From Paracoccus saliphilus (GTDB taxonomy: Bacteria; Pseudomonadota; Alphaproteobacteria; Rhodobacterales; Rhodobacteraceae): a DNA stretch of 64,000 bases. The notes under the pieces are model-generated. The model was not told the DNA's origin and ran no database searches. It worked only from the letters and a program-made list of their open reading frames with translations. Each line of letters opens with the position of its first letter. The first letter of the stretch is position 1. The translations under genes were made by a program, and so were the position numbers. The DNA lies in contig NZ_CP067140.1 in the NCBI RefSeq assembly GCF_028553805.1, positions 558,001 through 622,000 on the forward strand, in the 5' to 3' direction. Shown in pieces: positions 8,130 to 17,586 of this stretch.

Positions 8130-9107
8130 ATGGAAGAACGCGCGCCCTCACCCCAGCCCTCTGATTCGCCGGAGCCCTATGCGGCCTCTGCCGCGACCGC
8201 GTCGGCCCCCCCTCCGATACCACCCAAGACAACCGCACCGATCCTGGACCGCACCGGCTTGGCGATCCTGCTGATGTGCCTCACCAGCCTGATCTTTGCG
8301 GTGCAGGACGGGTTTTCCCGGGTGCTGGGGGAAGCCTATCCGCCGGCACTGGTGGTGATGATCCGCTACTGGGTCTTTGCGCTTTTCGTCATCGCAATGG
8401 TGTCGCGTCAACCCGGTGGGCTGAAGCGGGCAATCCGCACGAAACGGCCATTTACGCAGATGTTCCGGGGGGCGTTGCTGGGAGTCGAGACCATCGTCAT
8501 GGTCGAGGCTTTCGTGCGCCTCGGGCTGGTTGAAACCCACGCGATCTTCACTGTCTATCCGCTGATGGTCGCAGCACTCTCCGGGCCGATTCTGGGTGAG
8601 AAGGTCGGCTGGCGGCGCTGGACCGCGATCAGCATCGGATTCGCCGGAATCCTCGTGATCCTGCAGCCGGGTGGCGGTGTGATGACACTGGAATCCTTCC
8701 TGCCCTTCATCGCCGCCCTGATGTTTGCGCTGTATGGCTTGCTGACCCGGCATGTGTCACGTGACGACCCGGCCATGGTCAGCTTTTTCTGGACGGGAAT
8801 TTCCGGCGCGGTCGCGATCACCCTATTCGGCATCTGGGAGTGGCAATGGCTTGCTCCGGAGGACTGGATCTGGATGGCGGGATTGTGCCTGTGCGGCATG
8901 ACCTCGCATTACCTGCTGATCCGCTCTTACGAACTGGCCGAGGCGTCTGCATTGCAGCCATTCGCCTATACCCAACTCGTGTGGGCGAGCATCATCGGCT
9001 TGGTGGTCTTCGGGGATATCCTGCGCCCAAATGTGGTCGTGGGAGCGGTGATCGTGGTGGCCGCGGGGCTGTTCACTCTGTGGCGACAGCGGTTGAAGTC
9101 GGCTTGA
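8130..9107 (+). CDS. DMT/EamA family permease
   Basis: A 325-residue inner-membrane permease with about ten hydrophobic segments arranged as two EamA repeats (LAILLMCLTSLIFAVQDGFS opening repeat one; FLPFIAALMFALYGLLTRHV opening repeat two). Family members export metabolites such as amino acids, S-adenosylmethionine or drugs; substrate is not readable. The first 40 residues are Pro/Ser/Ala rich (SPQPSDSPEPYAAS, APPPIPPK) and precede the first membrane segment as a cytosolic tail, which is unusual for the family. ATG 8130 preferred over a TTG 36 bases upstream. Its 3' end overlaps the transglycosylase gene tail-to-tail by 35 bp. Confidence 0.87.
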   Translation: MEERAPSPQPSDSPEPYAASAATASAPPPIPPKTTAPILDRTGLAILLMCLTSLIFAVQDGFSRVLGEAYPPALVVMIRYWVFALFVIAMVSRQPGGLKRAIRTKRPFTQMFRGALLGVETIVMVEAFVRLGLVETHAIFTVYPLMVAALSGPILGEKVGWRRWTAISIGFAGILVILQPGGGVMTLESFLPFIAALMFALYGLLTRHVSRDDPAMVSFFWTGISGAVAITLFGIWEWQWLAPEDWIWMAGLCLCGMTSHYLLIRSYELAEASALQPFAYTQLVWASIIGLVVFGDILRPNVVVGAVIVVAAGLFTLWRQRLKSA

Positions 9108-11139
9108 CCCAGCCTTCGGGCAGGCGTGGCCCGATGAATGGTTTGCCGGGCGGGCGCGTGGATAATGCGAGGGTCAGGCGCAGCGGTGGCGGTGGCATCA
9201 ACCCGCCGCCGGTCAAGTCCCATGTCGGCAGGATGGGCGCGGGCTTTCCCATGATCCGGGCCCGATAGATCGGCATCGCCTCGGTGACCCGCATGACGTA
9301 ATTGCGCGTCTCGTCGAAGGGGATCAGCTCGACCCAGTCCACCGGATCGAAATCGCGGCGCAGATCGCCGAAATCATCCAGCCAGCGTATCGGTCGCCCC
9401 GGGCCCGCATTGTAGCCCGATGCGGTCAGCGCCGAGGATGCGCCGAACCGATCCCGCAATCCTTCCAGATAGGCCGCCCCCAGCCTTGCATTATACGCCG
9501 GATCAGAGGTCAGCCGTGTCCGCTCGTAGGGTTCTCCCAGTTTGCGGGCCATCTGTTCGGCGGTGCCGGGCATCAGCTGCATCAACCCCTGGGCGCCGAC
9601 ATGGCTGCTGACGGTGTGATTGAACTCGGATTCCTGACGGGCGATGGACAGCACCAGTTCCGGCGGCAGGCCCAGTTCGGCTGATTCGAGCCCAGTCAGT
9701 GGAAAATGCGATGCAGGATAGATCACGCCGTGGTCGGCGGCGCGCTTGGACAGGCGCAGCCCGTGCCACGGCGCCCCAGCCTCGATCATCAACCGGGCCA
9801 TTCGGGCGATGTCTTCGGGCGGTGCGGTTTCGGACAGGTGAAGAAAGAAGCGCTGCGCCTCATCGATTCGGCCGGTCGCCACAAGCCATAATCCGGCCCG
9901 GAATACGGTGTTTTCACGCAGATCGCTGCCGCGCCAGTCGGGCAGGGTTTCGACGGCCTTGCCCGGCACTGCATATTCGGCGGGCATCCGCGTTCCGGTC
10001 TTTTCCGCCGAGAGCTGGCCGTAAAAGACCCCGGGCAGTTCGGCACCGCGCGCATAGGCCGCCCGCGCGGCGACCTGATCCCCCAATGCCTCATGCGCGC
10101 GGCCTTGCCAGTAAAAGGCACGTGCCTTGCTGATGGCACTGCCGACCACGGTTTCCAGATGTTGGAAATGCTGCAAGGCGCGATCCGGAGCTTCCGATTT
10201 CAGCGCTGCATATCCCGCCAGCCATTCGAGATCGGAATAATGCCGATTCTCAGGGGGCAGGAAATGCGGTGCGGCGAGGCGTTCGGCCAGAGACCAATTG
10301 TCATTGCGCATCGCAAGCCTTGCATAATCGACCCTCATCTGGGCCCATGAGGCGGGATCGCGGAGCGCCTCGGCACTGCTTGAGGCGTCCAGCATCAGGG
10401 CCTGTGCGCCGTCATGTTGCTTGGCCCTGACCCGCCACAGGAAGCGGTCCATGGTCAGGCCGGGATCGGTGCGTTGTTCTTCGGGCAGGGCAAGGATCAA
10501 GTCGTCAACGCCGGGACGGCGGGCTTGCAACGCGATACGCGCGGCTAGCAGCGGCCGCTCGGCCTCGGTAAGCTTGGGCAAGAGGCGTTCGGCCGGTTGC
10601 CATTCCTGTAAATCCAGCATCCGCTCGGCCCGGTCGCGGTGAAGCGGGGCGAGCTCGTCGCCATGCTTGGCGAGGAAAGCCGCTTCGTCCGTCGCGCTCA
10701 GCGGTGTTTCGGTCCAGAAACGGGCCCGTTCGTCCTTGGCCGCCTGCTTGTCCAGCACTGCCAGATAGGCGGTCTCGGCAACGAGCGTGGCGGGGAGACG
10801 GTCGCCAAACCATTCGCGGATATCCTCGACAGGCAGATCCGGGCGCAGTTTCGCATCGCCCTTGCTTCGCATAAGATCCAGCCCCGGCCATTCGGGATTC
10901 CTGCGGATGAATTCGAGGTAATCCTCGAAATTTCCGAATCCCGCCCGCAATGCCTGCCAACCGACCAACGCCTCGGCCATTGGGCCCGACGCGGTAGCGG
11001 CATCCCGCGCCGTGACCCAATCCCGGACATCCGCCGCAGACAGGGCCAGGGCCATAGCCCCAGCATCCTCGGCCCGAGGGGCAGAGATGGGCAGGGTGAT
11101 CAGCAAGGCCACCGCCAGCATGTCGCGCATATGTCGCAT
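9073..11139 (-). CDS. Lytic transglycosylase (Slt70-like)
   Basis: A 688-residue periplasmic murein hydrolase. A signal peptide (MRHMRDMLAVALLITLPISA, cleavage near APRA) precedes a long alpha-superhelical U-shaped domain, and the SLT catalytic domain occupies about residues 500-640: LSIARQESEFNHTVSSHVGA holds the catalytic Glu, then GLMQLMPGTAEQMAR and ASGYNAGPGR. It cleaves the MurNAc-GlcNAc bond to a 1,6-anhydro product. ATG 11139 yields a standard signal peptide; ATG 11130 is an alternative. It is divergent from dapA, and convergent and overlapping with the permease gene. Confidence 0.93.
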   Translation of the reverse strand: MRHMRDMLAVALLITLPISAPRAEDAGAMALALSAADVRDWVTARDAATASGPMAEALVGWQALRAGFGNFEDYLEFIRRNPEWPGLDLMRSKGDAKLRPDLPVEDIREWFGDRLPATLVAETAYLAVLDKQAAKDERARFWTETPLSATDEAAFLAKHGDELAPLHRDRAERMLDLQEWQPAERLLPKLTEAERPLLAARIALQARRPGVDDLILALPEEQRTDPGLTMDRFLWRVRAKQHDGAQALMLDASSSAEALRDPASWAQMRVDYARLAMRNDNWSLAERLAAPHFLPPENRHYSDLEWLAGYAALKSEAPDRALQHFQHLETVVGSAISKARAFYWQGRAHEALGDQVAARAAYARGAELPGVFYGQLSAEKTGTRMPAEYAVPGKAVETLPDWRGSDLRENTVFRAGLWLVATGRIDEAQRFFLHLSETAPPEDIARMARLMIEAGAPWHGLRLSKRAADHGVIYPASHFPLTGLESAELGLPPELVLSIARQESEFNHTVSSHVGAQGLMQLMPGTAEQMARKLGEPYERTRLTSDPAYNARLGAAYLEGLRDRFGASSALTASGYNAGPGRPIRWLDDFGDLRRDFDPVDWVELIPFDETRNYVMRVTEAMPIYRARIMGKPAPILPTWDLTGGGLMPPPPLRLTLALSTRPPGKPFIGPRLPEGWVKPTSTAVATE

Positions 11140-11250
11140 CACCACCCTGTGTCTCTGCGATCGTCGCAAAGCGCAATTCACAACCTTGGCAAGACGCGCG
11201 CGTGCGATTAGGTTCGCGCGACTTTAACGAAGAAACCACAGGAGCGTGTC

Positions 11251-12126
11251 ATGTTCAAAGGGTCAATGCCTGCCCTCGTCACGCCGTTCGCAGCGGACGG
11301 CGAGCTGGATTTGGACACGCTGAAGAAACTGGTTGAATGGCATGTCGATCAGGGCAGCCATGGCCTGGTGCCTGTGGGCACGACCGGCGAAAGCCCGACG
11401 CTTACCCATGACGAGCACCGCATCGTCGTGGAAGAGGTCGTGAAGATAGCTTCTGGCCGTATCCCGGTGATCGCGGGGGCCGGATCGAATTCGACACGGG
11501 AAGGGATCGGGCTGGTCCGTCATGCCGCCGAAGTAGGGGCGGATGCCGCCTTGGTGGTGACTCCCTATTACAACAAGCCGAATCAAGAAGGGCTGATCGC
11601 GCATTTCACCGCGCTGACCGAGGCGGTCGATCTGCCGATCATCATCTACAACATCCCGCCTCGTTCGGTCATCGACATGCTGCCCGAAACCATGGGCCGG
11701 TTGGCGAAACTGCCGGGGATCATCGGTGTCAAGGATGCCACCGGCAAGCTGGAGCGGGTCAGCCAGCAGCGGATCACTTGCGGAACCGATTTCGTGCAGC
11801 TTTCCGGAGAGGACGCGACGGCGCTTGGCTTCAACGCGCATGGGGGCACGGGTTGCATCAGCGTGACGGCGAATGTCGCGCCGAAACTCTGCGCCGAGTT
11901 TCAGGAGGCCACGTTGCGTGGCGATTACGCGACGGCGCTGGAATATCAGGATCGGCTGATGCCGCTGCATATGGCGATCTTCATCGAGCCGGGGCTGGTC
12001 GGGGTCAAATACGCGATGTCACGATTGGGGCTGTGCGATGAGCGGGTCCGCCTGCCGTTGACTCCGTTGAGCGATGCAACTCGCCGCCAGATAGATGCCG
12101 CACTGGAACATGCGGGGCTTCTATAA
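11251..12126 (+). CDS. dapA: 4-hydroxy-tetrahydrodipicolinate synthase
   Basis: A 291-residue TIM-barrel Schiff-base aldolase condensing pyruvate with aspartate semialdehyde, first committed step of lysine and meso-DAP synthesis. GTTGESPTL carries the Thr pair of the proton relay, [11 protein letters not shown] carries the catalytic Tyr, and [11 protein letters not shown] carries the Schiff-base Lys near residue 161. GGAG lies eight bases before ATG 11251. Divergent from the lytic transglycosylase; both act on the cell-wall pathway. Followed by an interspersed repeat that may end transcription. Confidence 0.96.
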   Translation: MFKGSMPALVTPFAADGELDLDTLKKLVEWHVDQGSHGLVPVGTTGESPTLTHDEHRIVVEEVVKIASGRIPVIAGAGSNSTREGIGLVRHAAEVGADAALVVTPYYNKPNQEGLIAHFTALTEAVDLPIIIYNIPPRSVIDMLPETMGRLAKLPGIIGVKDATGKLERVSQQRITCGTDFVQLSGEDATALGFNAHGGTGCISVTANVAPKLCAEFQEATLRGDYATALEYQDRLMPLHMAIFIEPGLVGVKYAMSRLGLCDERVRLPLTPLSDATRRQIDAALEHAGLL

Positions 12127-12147
12127 AGCCGATATTCAGCTGGGAAT

Positions 12148-12216
12148 GGGGGCTCTGCCCCCGCCCAGCCCATGCGGGCCGGGCTCCCCCGGGATATTTT
12201 TCATGAAGAAGAAGGG
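12148..12216 (-). repeat. Interspersed palindromic repeat, copy 1
   Basis: Read on the minus strand this element begins CCCTTCTTCTTCAT, then AATATCCCGGGGGAGC, then a variable GC-rich dyad, and closes with GGGGGCAGAGCCCCC. The second copy at 28107-28172 shares the T/C-rich head and the AATATCCCGGGGGAGC core. Elements of this type sit downstream of genes in Rhodobacteraceae genomes and can fold into hairpins; here it lies between the convergent dapA and bufD genes and may serve as a bidirectional terminator. Confidence 0.75.
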
Positions 12217-12230
12217 CAACTGATCGGGGG

Positions 12231-12695
12231 TCAACGGGATCGGCTGTCGAGACCAAGCATCGCGTCTAGGGACCATGCGCCGGGGCCGCGGGCAATGAGG
12301 ATCAGGAAACATACCGCCCATAGCCCGTGAGTCTGCCATGCAGAGGGATAGACGAAGATCTGGATGGCCGCAGTCATTCCAAGCAATGCGAGGGCAGAGA
12401 AACGCGTCATCAGGCCCAGGACCAGCAGGATCGGAAAGACATGCTCGGCTGTGGCGGCCAGGCGAGCGGCGAGTTCGGGCGGAATCACTGGCAGGGCGTA
12501 TTCGTTCTCGAACAGGAACAGGGCCGAGGGTTTCAGTGTCAGTCCCTCGACCTTGGTGCGTCCGCTGTTCCAGAAGATGATTGCCGGAAGCAGCCGGGCG
12601 GCAAGTGCGACCAGGCTGTAGGGAAGGTGCTCGCCAAGCGCGTTTACGCACCCTATCAGATTGGACAGGGATGACGTTCTTGAAAACATGGTCAT
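12231..12695 (-). CDS. bufD: DoxX family membrane protein of a bufferin operon
   Basis: A 154-residue inner-membrane protein with four hydrophobic helices and the DoxX signature ([40 protein letters not shown]). DoxX-like proteins (DUF5009/TQO small subunit relatives) are the fourth partner of bufferin operons, probably involved in redox or export of the product (inference from conserved context). Its ATG overlaps the bufC stop (ATGA), so it is translationally coupled. Last gene of bufABCD. Confidence 0.88.
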   Translation of the reverse strand: MTMFSRTSSLSNLIGCVNALGEHLPYSLVALAARLLPAIIFWNSGRTKVEGLTLKPSALFLFENEYALPVIPPELAARLAATAEHVFPILLVLGLMTRFSALALLGMTAAIQIFVYPSAWQTHGLWAVCFLILIARGPGAWSLDAMLGLDSRSR

Positions 12696-13414
12696 GTCGT
12701 CAATTCCTCTTCACAGATCAGCCCTTCGCGCAGCAACAGGGACAACATGCTAACAGGGTCGGATCGTTCTGCCGCTTCGGTGAGCGAGTGGGTTTCAAGC
12801 AGGCATGCAATGAAGTCGGCGTCGGCATCCGCGATCGCCGATGTCGCGACGGAAAAATCGTTTCGCCGCCAGATCAGGGCAATTTCCGGTCCGTTTGCCT
12901 GAACGCGGCCATCCCGATCCGGTTGATTGGCTTGCCAGATGCTGACAGCGGGATGATCCAGGTAGAGTAGGGTGAGTGATGGATGCAGGCGCAGGCTATC
13001 TTGGCCGGCCAGCATGTCCGGGTCGATGGGCCGGGCATCGGCTGCGTGATAGGCGCGGCCACGGGCCCATTCGATGCGGGCGACATCGGGCAGGTAGGGC
13101 AGGGTGGCGACCGGTGGGAAATCCTGCAGGAATCCAGGCATTTCGCCGCCCCATTCCTGCAGGACCGGCGAACGCGGAGGATGCGCCGCGATAAATTCCC
13201 GAGCCATGGCGGCGAAGAAATCCGCGCCGACCAATCGCCGGATGACCGGAAAACGTCGGACGAGCGCTTGTCCCAGACTGTGCGCGACATTGTTGCGATA
13301 GACCGCGAAGCGGCGGGCGGCTTCTTTCGGGTCACGATAATTCAGCCCTATCCGCTCGGGCCCATCTATGAGGGCGGCGCGGAATTCTGCGGTGAAATCA
13401 TTGGGCGACGGCAT
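12692..13414 (-). CDS. bufC: DUF2063 protein, partner of DUF692 oxidase (bufferin BufC-like)
   Basis: A 240-residue protein with an N-terminal DUF2063 'putative DNA-binding' domain ([20 protein letters not shown], then [19 protein letters not shown]) and a C-terminal alpha/beta region ending [14 protein letters not shown]. Despite the database name, DUF2063 proteins next to DUF692 enzymes act as RiPP recognition/partner subunits that deliver the precursor peptide. Its start overlaps the end of bufB by 17 bp and its stop overlaps bufD, the usual tightly coupled order. Confidence 0.88.
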   Translation of the reverse strand: MPSPNDFTAEFRAALIDGPERIGLNYRDPKEAARRFAVYRNNVAHSLGQALVRRFPVIRRLVGADFFAAMAREFIAAHPPRSPVLQEWGGEMPGFLQDFPPVATLPYLPDVARIEWARGRAYHAADARPIDPDMLAGQDSLRLHPSLTLLYLDHPAVSIWQANQPDRDGRVQANGPEIALIWRRNDFSVATSAIADADADFIACLLETHSLTEAAERSDPVSMLSLLLREGLICEEELTT

Positions 13415-14240
13415 GTAGCCTCCGATCGGTCAGCATCGACGTCGCGCGATCGGCCTCGGCCTTGAGTACCGGCCATTCGGGGACGTCATTGTCCCATTCC
13501 ACCAGCGTCGGCAGCGGACCGGCCCGATCCAGAGCATGGCCATAAAGCGCCCAGACCGGCTCTGCCACCTCGCGGCCATGCGCATCGATCAGCAGCGGAC
13601 CAGAGGGGAGGTCTTCTTCGTCATGCCCGCCGAGATGGATTTCGCCGACCAGTTCCAGCGGGAAGCCGTCGAGCCAATCCAGCGGATCTGCGCGATGATT
13701 GACGCAGCTGACAAAGACATTGTTGACATCGAGCAAAAGCCCGCAGCCCGTACGGCGGGCGATCATGGTCAGGAATTCCGTCTCGGGGATGGTGCTGTCG
13801 GTGAAGGTCACATAGGTGGCCGGGTTCTCGAGCAACAACCGGCGCCCCAGCACGTCCTGTATCTGATCCACATGGTTACAAATTCGGGCGAGCGTTTCGC
13901 GTGTATAGGGAAGGGGCAGCAGGTCGTTGAGATATTCGTTGCCGTGGCTGGACCATGCCAGATGTTCCGAGAAACTGTCGGGTTGGTAGCGGTCGCATAG
14001 TGCCTTGACGCGTGCGAGATGGTCCTTGTCCAGCGACGCACTGCCGATGGACAGGCCGACGCCGTGGATCGAGAGGGCATAGTCCCGGCGCAGGGCTGTC
14101 AGCATGGCATGAGGTGCTCCGCCAGCGCCCATGAAATTCTCGGCATGGACCTCGAAAAAGCCCAAATCCGGGGAGGTCGCGCGGATCGCGTCGAAATGTT
14201 GCGTCTTGAAACCGACACCGGTTTGCGGGGGCAGGCTCAT
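13398..14240 (-). CDS. bufB: DUF692 multinuclear non-heme iron oxidase (MNIO), bufferin-modifying
   Basis: A 280-residue TIM-barrel enzyme of the DUF692/MNIO family (relatives: MbnB, TglH). Candidate iron ligands are visible in order: FKTQHF near residue 15, [21 protein letters not shown] (H59), [10 protein letters not shown] (E92/H93), [27 protein letters not shown] and DAHGREV. MNIO enzymes oxidise cysteines of ribosomal peptides to thiooxazole or oxazolone-type groups. Substrate predicted to be the BufA product encoded 56 bp upstream. ATG 14240 gives the usual length; the upstream in-frame sequence is not conserved-looking. Confidence 0.92.
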   Translation of the reverse strand: MSLPPQTGVGFKTQHFDAIRATSPDLGFFEVHAENFMGAGGAPHAMLTALRRDYALSIHGVGLSIGSASLDKDHLARVKALCDRYQPDSFSEHLAWSSHGNEYLNDLLPLPYTRETLARICNHVDQIQDVLGRRLLLENPATYVTFTDSTIPETEFLTMIARRTGCGLLLDVNNVFVSCVNHRADPLDWLDGFPLELVGEIHLGGHDEEDLPSGPLLIDAHGREVAEPVWALYGHALDRAGPLPTLVEWDNDVPEWPVLKAEADRATSMLTDRRLHAVAQ

Positions 14241-14266
14241 CGGATCACCTTTTGCAGGAATGGCAT

Positions 14267-14289
14267 GGGGCGGGCTTTGTGCCCGCCCC
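14267..14289 (-). promoter_or_regulatory. Stable hairpin between bufA and bufB
   Basis: GGGGCGGGC-TTTGT-GCCCGCCCC is a perfect 9-bp GC stem with a 5-base loop immediately after the bufA stop (14297) and before bufB. No U-run follows on the minus strand, so it is better read as an mRNA 3'-end stabiliser or partial attenuator giving more precursor than enzyme (inference). Confidence 0.6.
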
Positions 14290-14296
14290 GCACGGA

Positions 14297-14581
14297 TCAC
14301 GATTCGATCGGCTCGAGCGATCCGTTATGGCCTGCGGGCGTCTCGATCTCGGCGCAGGTGCCGGCGGGGACCAATTTCCACGCATTGCCCTGGTAATCCT
14401 TGGTCGAGGTGCCGGCGCAGGTCGTTCCGGGACCGGCCGCACAGTCGTTTTCACCTGCCAGGGCGACACCATAGCATTTTTCCATGTCACCCTTCTCGGT
14501 CTTTTCCGCATTATCTGCATGCGCTGCGACGGCGGAAAGGCTGATGGCGGTGGCAATGGCCGTTGCGAGTTTCGGGGTCAT
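14297..14581 (-). CDS. bufA: DUF2282 bufferin precursor peptide
   Basis: A 94-residue secreted precursor. Residues 1-22 form a Sec signal peptide (hydrophobic core ending AVAAHA), and the mature part carries exactly four cysteines at 36, 47, 55 and 76 in the DUF2282 pattern: [33 protein letters not shown] and VPAGTC. In characterised bufferins the two central cysteines are converted by the DUF692/DUF2063 pair into thiooxazoles that bind copper, and the outer two can form a disulfide; that chemistry is inferred here. ATG 14581 has GAGC/AAAG-type SD (AAAGGAGC) upstream. Promoter: see SigF site at 14630-14655. Confidence 0.93.
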   Translation of the reverse strand: MTPKLATAIATAISLSAVAAHADNAEKTEKGDMEKCYGVALAGENDCAAGPGTTCAGTSTKDYQGNAWKLVPAGTCAEIETPAGHNGSLEPIES

Positions 14582-14629
14582 TGAAAGCTCCTTTGGTTGG
14601 ACGGGACGGCAGTGCCGCCTGAGGGACCA

Positions 14630-14655
14630 TTCGCTGCGCTTCCGGTGATCGTTAC
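14630..14655 (-). promoter_or_regulatory. Predicted SigF-type promoter of bufABCD
   Basis: On the minus strand GTAACG (14655-14650), a 16-bp spacer, then CGAA (14633-14630). This equals the GTAACC-N16-CGAA type consensus described for SigF regulons of Caulobacter, with one mismatch. It ends 49 bp before the bufA ATG. Confidence 0.75.
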
Positions 14656-14699
14656 CGGGATCACGGATAGGTGAAGTTGTCATTTTCCGGCACTGCGGT

Positions 14700-14725
14700 G
14701 TAACGATGTGAGGCCGCAATACGTA
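14700..14725 (+). promoter_or_regulatory. Predicted SigF-type promoter of sigF-nrsF (autoregulation)
   Basis: GTAACG at 14700-14705, 16-bp spacer, CGTA at 14722-14725, only 10 bp before the ATG of the sigma gene. Same -35, same spacing and a one-base variant of the -10 found in front of bufA on the other strand, implying autoregulation. The transcript would be leaderless or nearly so if ATG 14736 is used. Confidence 0.7.
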
Positions 14726-14735
14726 GGGTAGTGTA

Positions 14736-15299
14736 ATGCAGGACAGTAAGGGTGCGCCGAGAGCAAGGTCTGATTGGTCAGACATGATGCGGTCGGCCCT
14801 GCGCGGCGATGCCGCGGCTTATCAGCGCCTGTTGACCGAAATGACGCCGGTGCTGCGTGGGATCGTCCGCGCGCGAGCATCCGGTATGGATTTGGACTGG
14901 TGTGAGGATGTGGTGCAGGACAGCTTGATGGCCATACATCTCAAGCGAGGGACATGGGACCCGACGCAGCCTTTGCGGCCATGGGTCTATGCCATCACGC
15001 GGCACAAGCTGGTGGATGCCTTTCGCCGCAAGGGGCGCGCCGTGCATGTGCCGGTGGACGAGTTCGCCGATCAGCTCGAAGCGGATGCTGTCGACGATCC
15101 CCTGGAGAACCGCGACGCCGAGGTCCTGATCGACCGCCTGCCCGAACGGGACGCGGCACTCCTGCGATGCCTGGCGCTGGAAGAGCGCGGCAACGAGGAA
15201 TGCGGCCGTCGCCTCGGGCTGGCTTCGGGAGCTTTGCGCGTGGCACTGCACCGGGCGCTCAAGCGGCTTGCGGTGGTCCGGAAGGAGGAGGGGTTATGA
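14736..15299 (+). CDS. sigF: ECF RNA polymerase sigma factor, SigF-like
   Basis: A 187-residue ECF sigma factor: region 2 ([20 protein letters not shown] ... [40 protein letters not shown]) and region 4 ([40 protein letters not shown]) separated by an acidic linker. Followed with an ATGA overlap by a DUF1109 membrane anti-sigma, and divergent from the bufferin operon; this is the SigF-NrsF arrangement known from Caulobacter, which responds to heavy-metal or oxidative stress. Promoter motifs in front of both transcripts match each other. An internal start at 14784 is possible if the leaderless start is not used. Confidence 0.93.
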   Translation: MQDSKGAPRARSDWSDMMRSALRGDAAAYQRLLTEMTPVLRGIVRARASGMDLDWCEDVVQDSLMAIHLKRGTWDPTQPLRPWVYAITRHKLVDAFRRKGRAVHVPVDEFADQLEADAVDDPLENRDAEVLIDRLPERDAALLRCLALEERGNEECGRRLGLASGALRVALHRALKRLAVVRKEEGL

Positions 15300-15931
15300 A
15301 AACCGATCAGTTGATAGCCATTCTTGCGGGCGACACGGTCGTGCCCCGTCAGGTCCCGCCGCGCGTTTTTGGCTTTACTGTTGCAGGGCTTGTGCTGCCC
15401 GCTGCGATGGCATTGCTGATCCTGGGGGTGCGGGGCGATTTGATGCAAGCGATGTCGGCGCCGGTGACCATGATGAAATGGCTGCTGCCTCTTGGTGTTG
15501 CTCTTCCCGCGATTGTGGCCGCCGCCAGGCTGACCCGGCCCCAGACCCGGAGGGTTCCGATGCTCTGGATCGCGCTCGCCACCGGGATCGCTGCGGTAGC
15601 GTGGTTGTTGCTGTCCGTGATCACCACCCCTGCCCCTGATGTGTTGACCGGCGTGCTTGGCAGTTCGCGGCAGGCTTGCCTGACCTCGATCATTTCCATT
15701 TCTGCCGTGCCGCTGGCATTGGCCATCTGGGTGATGCGGGATGGGGCAAGCCCTGCCCCCATGCATTGCGGTGCCTGTATCGGCCTGGCGGTCGGGGGAT
15801 TGTCCGCCGCCATCTACGCGCTGCACTGCACCGAGGATGCGCCGTTGTTCTTCCTGACCTGGTACGGTCTGGGGATACTCATCGTTACCGGGATCGGTGC
15901 AATGGCAGGGCACTACCTGCTGCGCTGGTAA
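15296..15931 (+). CDS. nrsF: DUF1109 membrane anti-sigma factor, NrsF-like
   Basis: A 211-residue inner-membrane protein with six predicted helices (e.g. FGFTVAGLVLPAAMALLILG, LWIALATGIAAVAWLLLSVI, LGILIVTGIGAMAGHYLL). DUF1109/NrsF proteins sequester SigF-type ECF factors. Cysteines lie at 128, 158, 161 and 178; C128 and C178 match in position the two conserved periplasmic cysteines needed for signalling in Caulobacter NrsF, and the HCGAC cluster at 157-161 is additional. Start at 15296 overlaps the sigma stop (ATGA). It ends just before a strong terminator. Confidence 0.9.
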   Translation: MKTDQLIAILAGDTVVPRQVPPRVFGFTVAGLVLPAAMALLILGVRGDLMQAMSAPVTMMKWLLPLGVALPAIVAAARLTRPQTRRVPMLWIALATGIAAVAWLLLSVITTPAPDVLTGVLGSSRQACLTSIISISAVPLALAIWVMRDGASPAPMHCGACIGLAVGGLSAAIYALHCTEDAPLFFLTWYGLGILIVTGIGAMAGHYLLRW

Positions 15932-15945
15932 GATCGGCAAACGAA

Positions 15946-15969
15946 AAAGGGGGCCGCGAGGCCCCCTTT
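15946..15969. terminator. Bidirectional intrinsic terminator between nrsF and ilvC
   Basis: AAAGGGGGCC-GCGA-GGCCCCCTTT is a perfect 10-bp stem with a 4-base loop; A and T tracts on both sides give a U-run in either direction. It separates the convergent nrsF and ilvC genes. Confidence 0.85.
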
Positions 15970-15978
15970 CCATGACGG

Positions 15979-17061
<1,083 letters not shown>

Positions 17062-17130
17062 TCATTTTTCACGATTTATGCCAGTTTTAATAAGCATTCA
17101 TGCTCAAAAGGTAAAGAATTGGCAAAATTC

Positions 17131-17586
17131 ATGCTTGACGCAACGGATCGGCGCATATTGCGTCAGCTTCTTGCCGATCCCGACGCCCCCAACTCCGTGC
17201 TTGCGGAGCGGGCAGGGGTGACTGCTGCGAGCCTGTGGCGGCGATTGGAGCGAATGCGCGAGGCTGGGGTGATTACCGCCATGCAGGGCCGCATCGACTG
17301 GCGAGCCCTGGGGTGGGAGGTCGAGGTGAGTTTACGCTTTACGCTAGACAAGACCAATCCTCGCGCGCTTGACGAATTCATCGCGGCGGCGCGCGATGTA
17401 CCGGAAGTGACCGAAATCCAGACATTCCTGGGGAGCGTCGACCTGCGCCTGTCGGTGATCGCGCGCGACATGACGCATTGGCAGCAGATTTACCGTGACC
17501 GGATCCTGACACTGCCGCATGTGTCCGACAGCGATGCGCTGATGCTGGTTTCGACCATCAAGGACAGTGCGGAGTTGGCGTTATGA
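17131..17586 (+). CDS. Lrp/AsnC family transcriptional regulator (first of a tandem pair)
   Basis: A 151-residue Lrp-type regulator: HTH at residues 1-60 (MLDATDRRILRQLLADPD, then SLWRRLERMREAGVI) and RAM domain 70-145 (VEVSLRFTLDKTNPRALDEF, VDLRLSVIARDMTHWQQIY). Start is ambiguous: ATG 17131 has no clear ribosome-binding site, whereas a TTG at 17119 lies seven bases after AAAGG and would add four residues. It is divergent from ilvC with about 130 bp between and its stop overlaps the next regulator, so the two are co-translated. Likely effector a branched-chain amino acid or intermediate (inference). Confidence 0.88.
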   Translation: MLDATDRRILRQLLADPDAPNSVLAERAGVTAASLWRRLERMREAGVITAMQGRIDWRALGWEVEVSLRFTLDKTNPRALDEFIAAARDVPEVTEIQTFLGSVDLRLSVIARDMTHWQQIYRDRILTLPHVSDSDALMLVSTIKDSAELAL

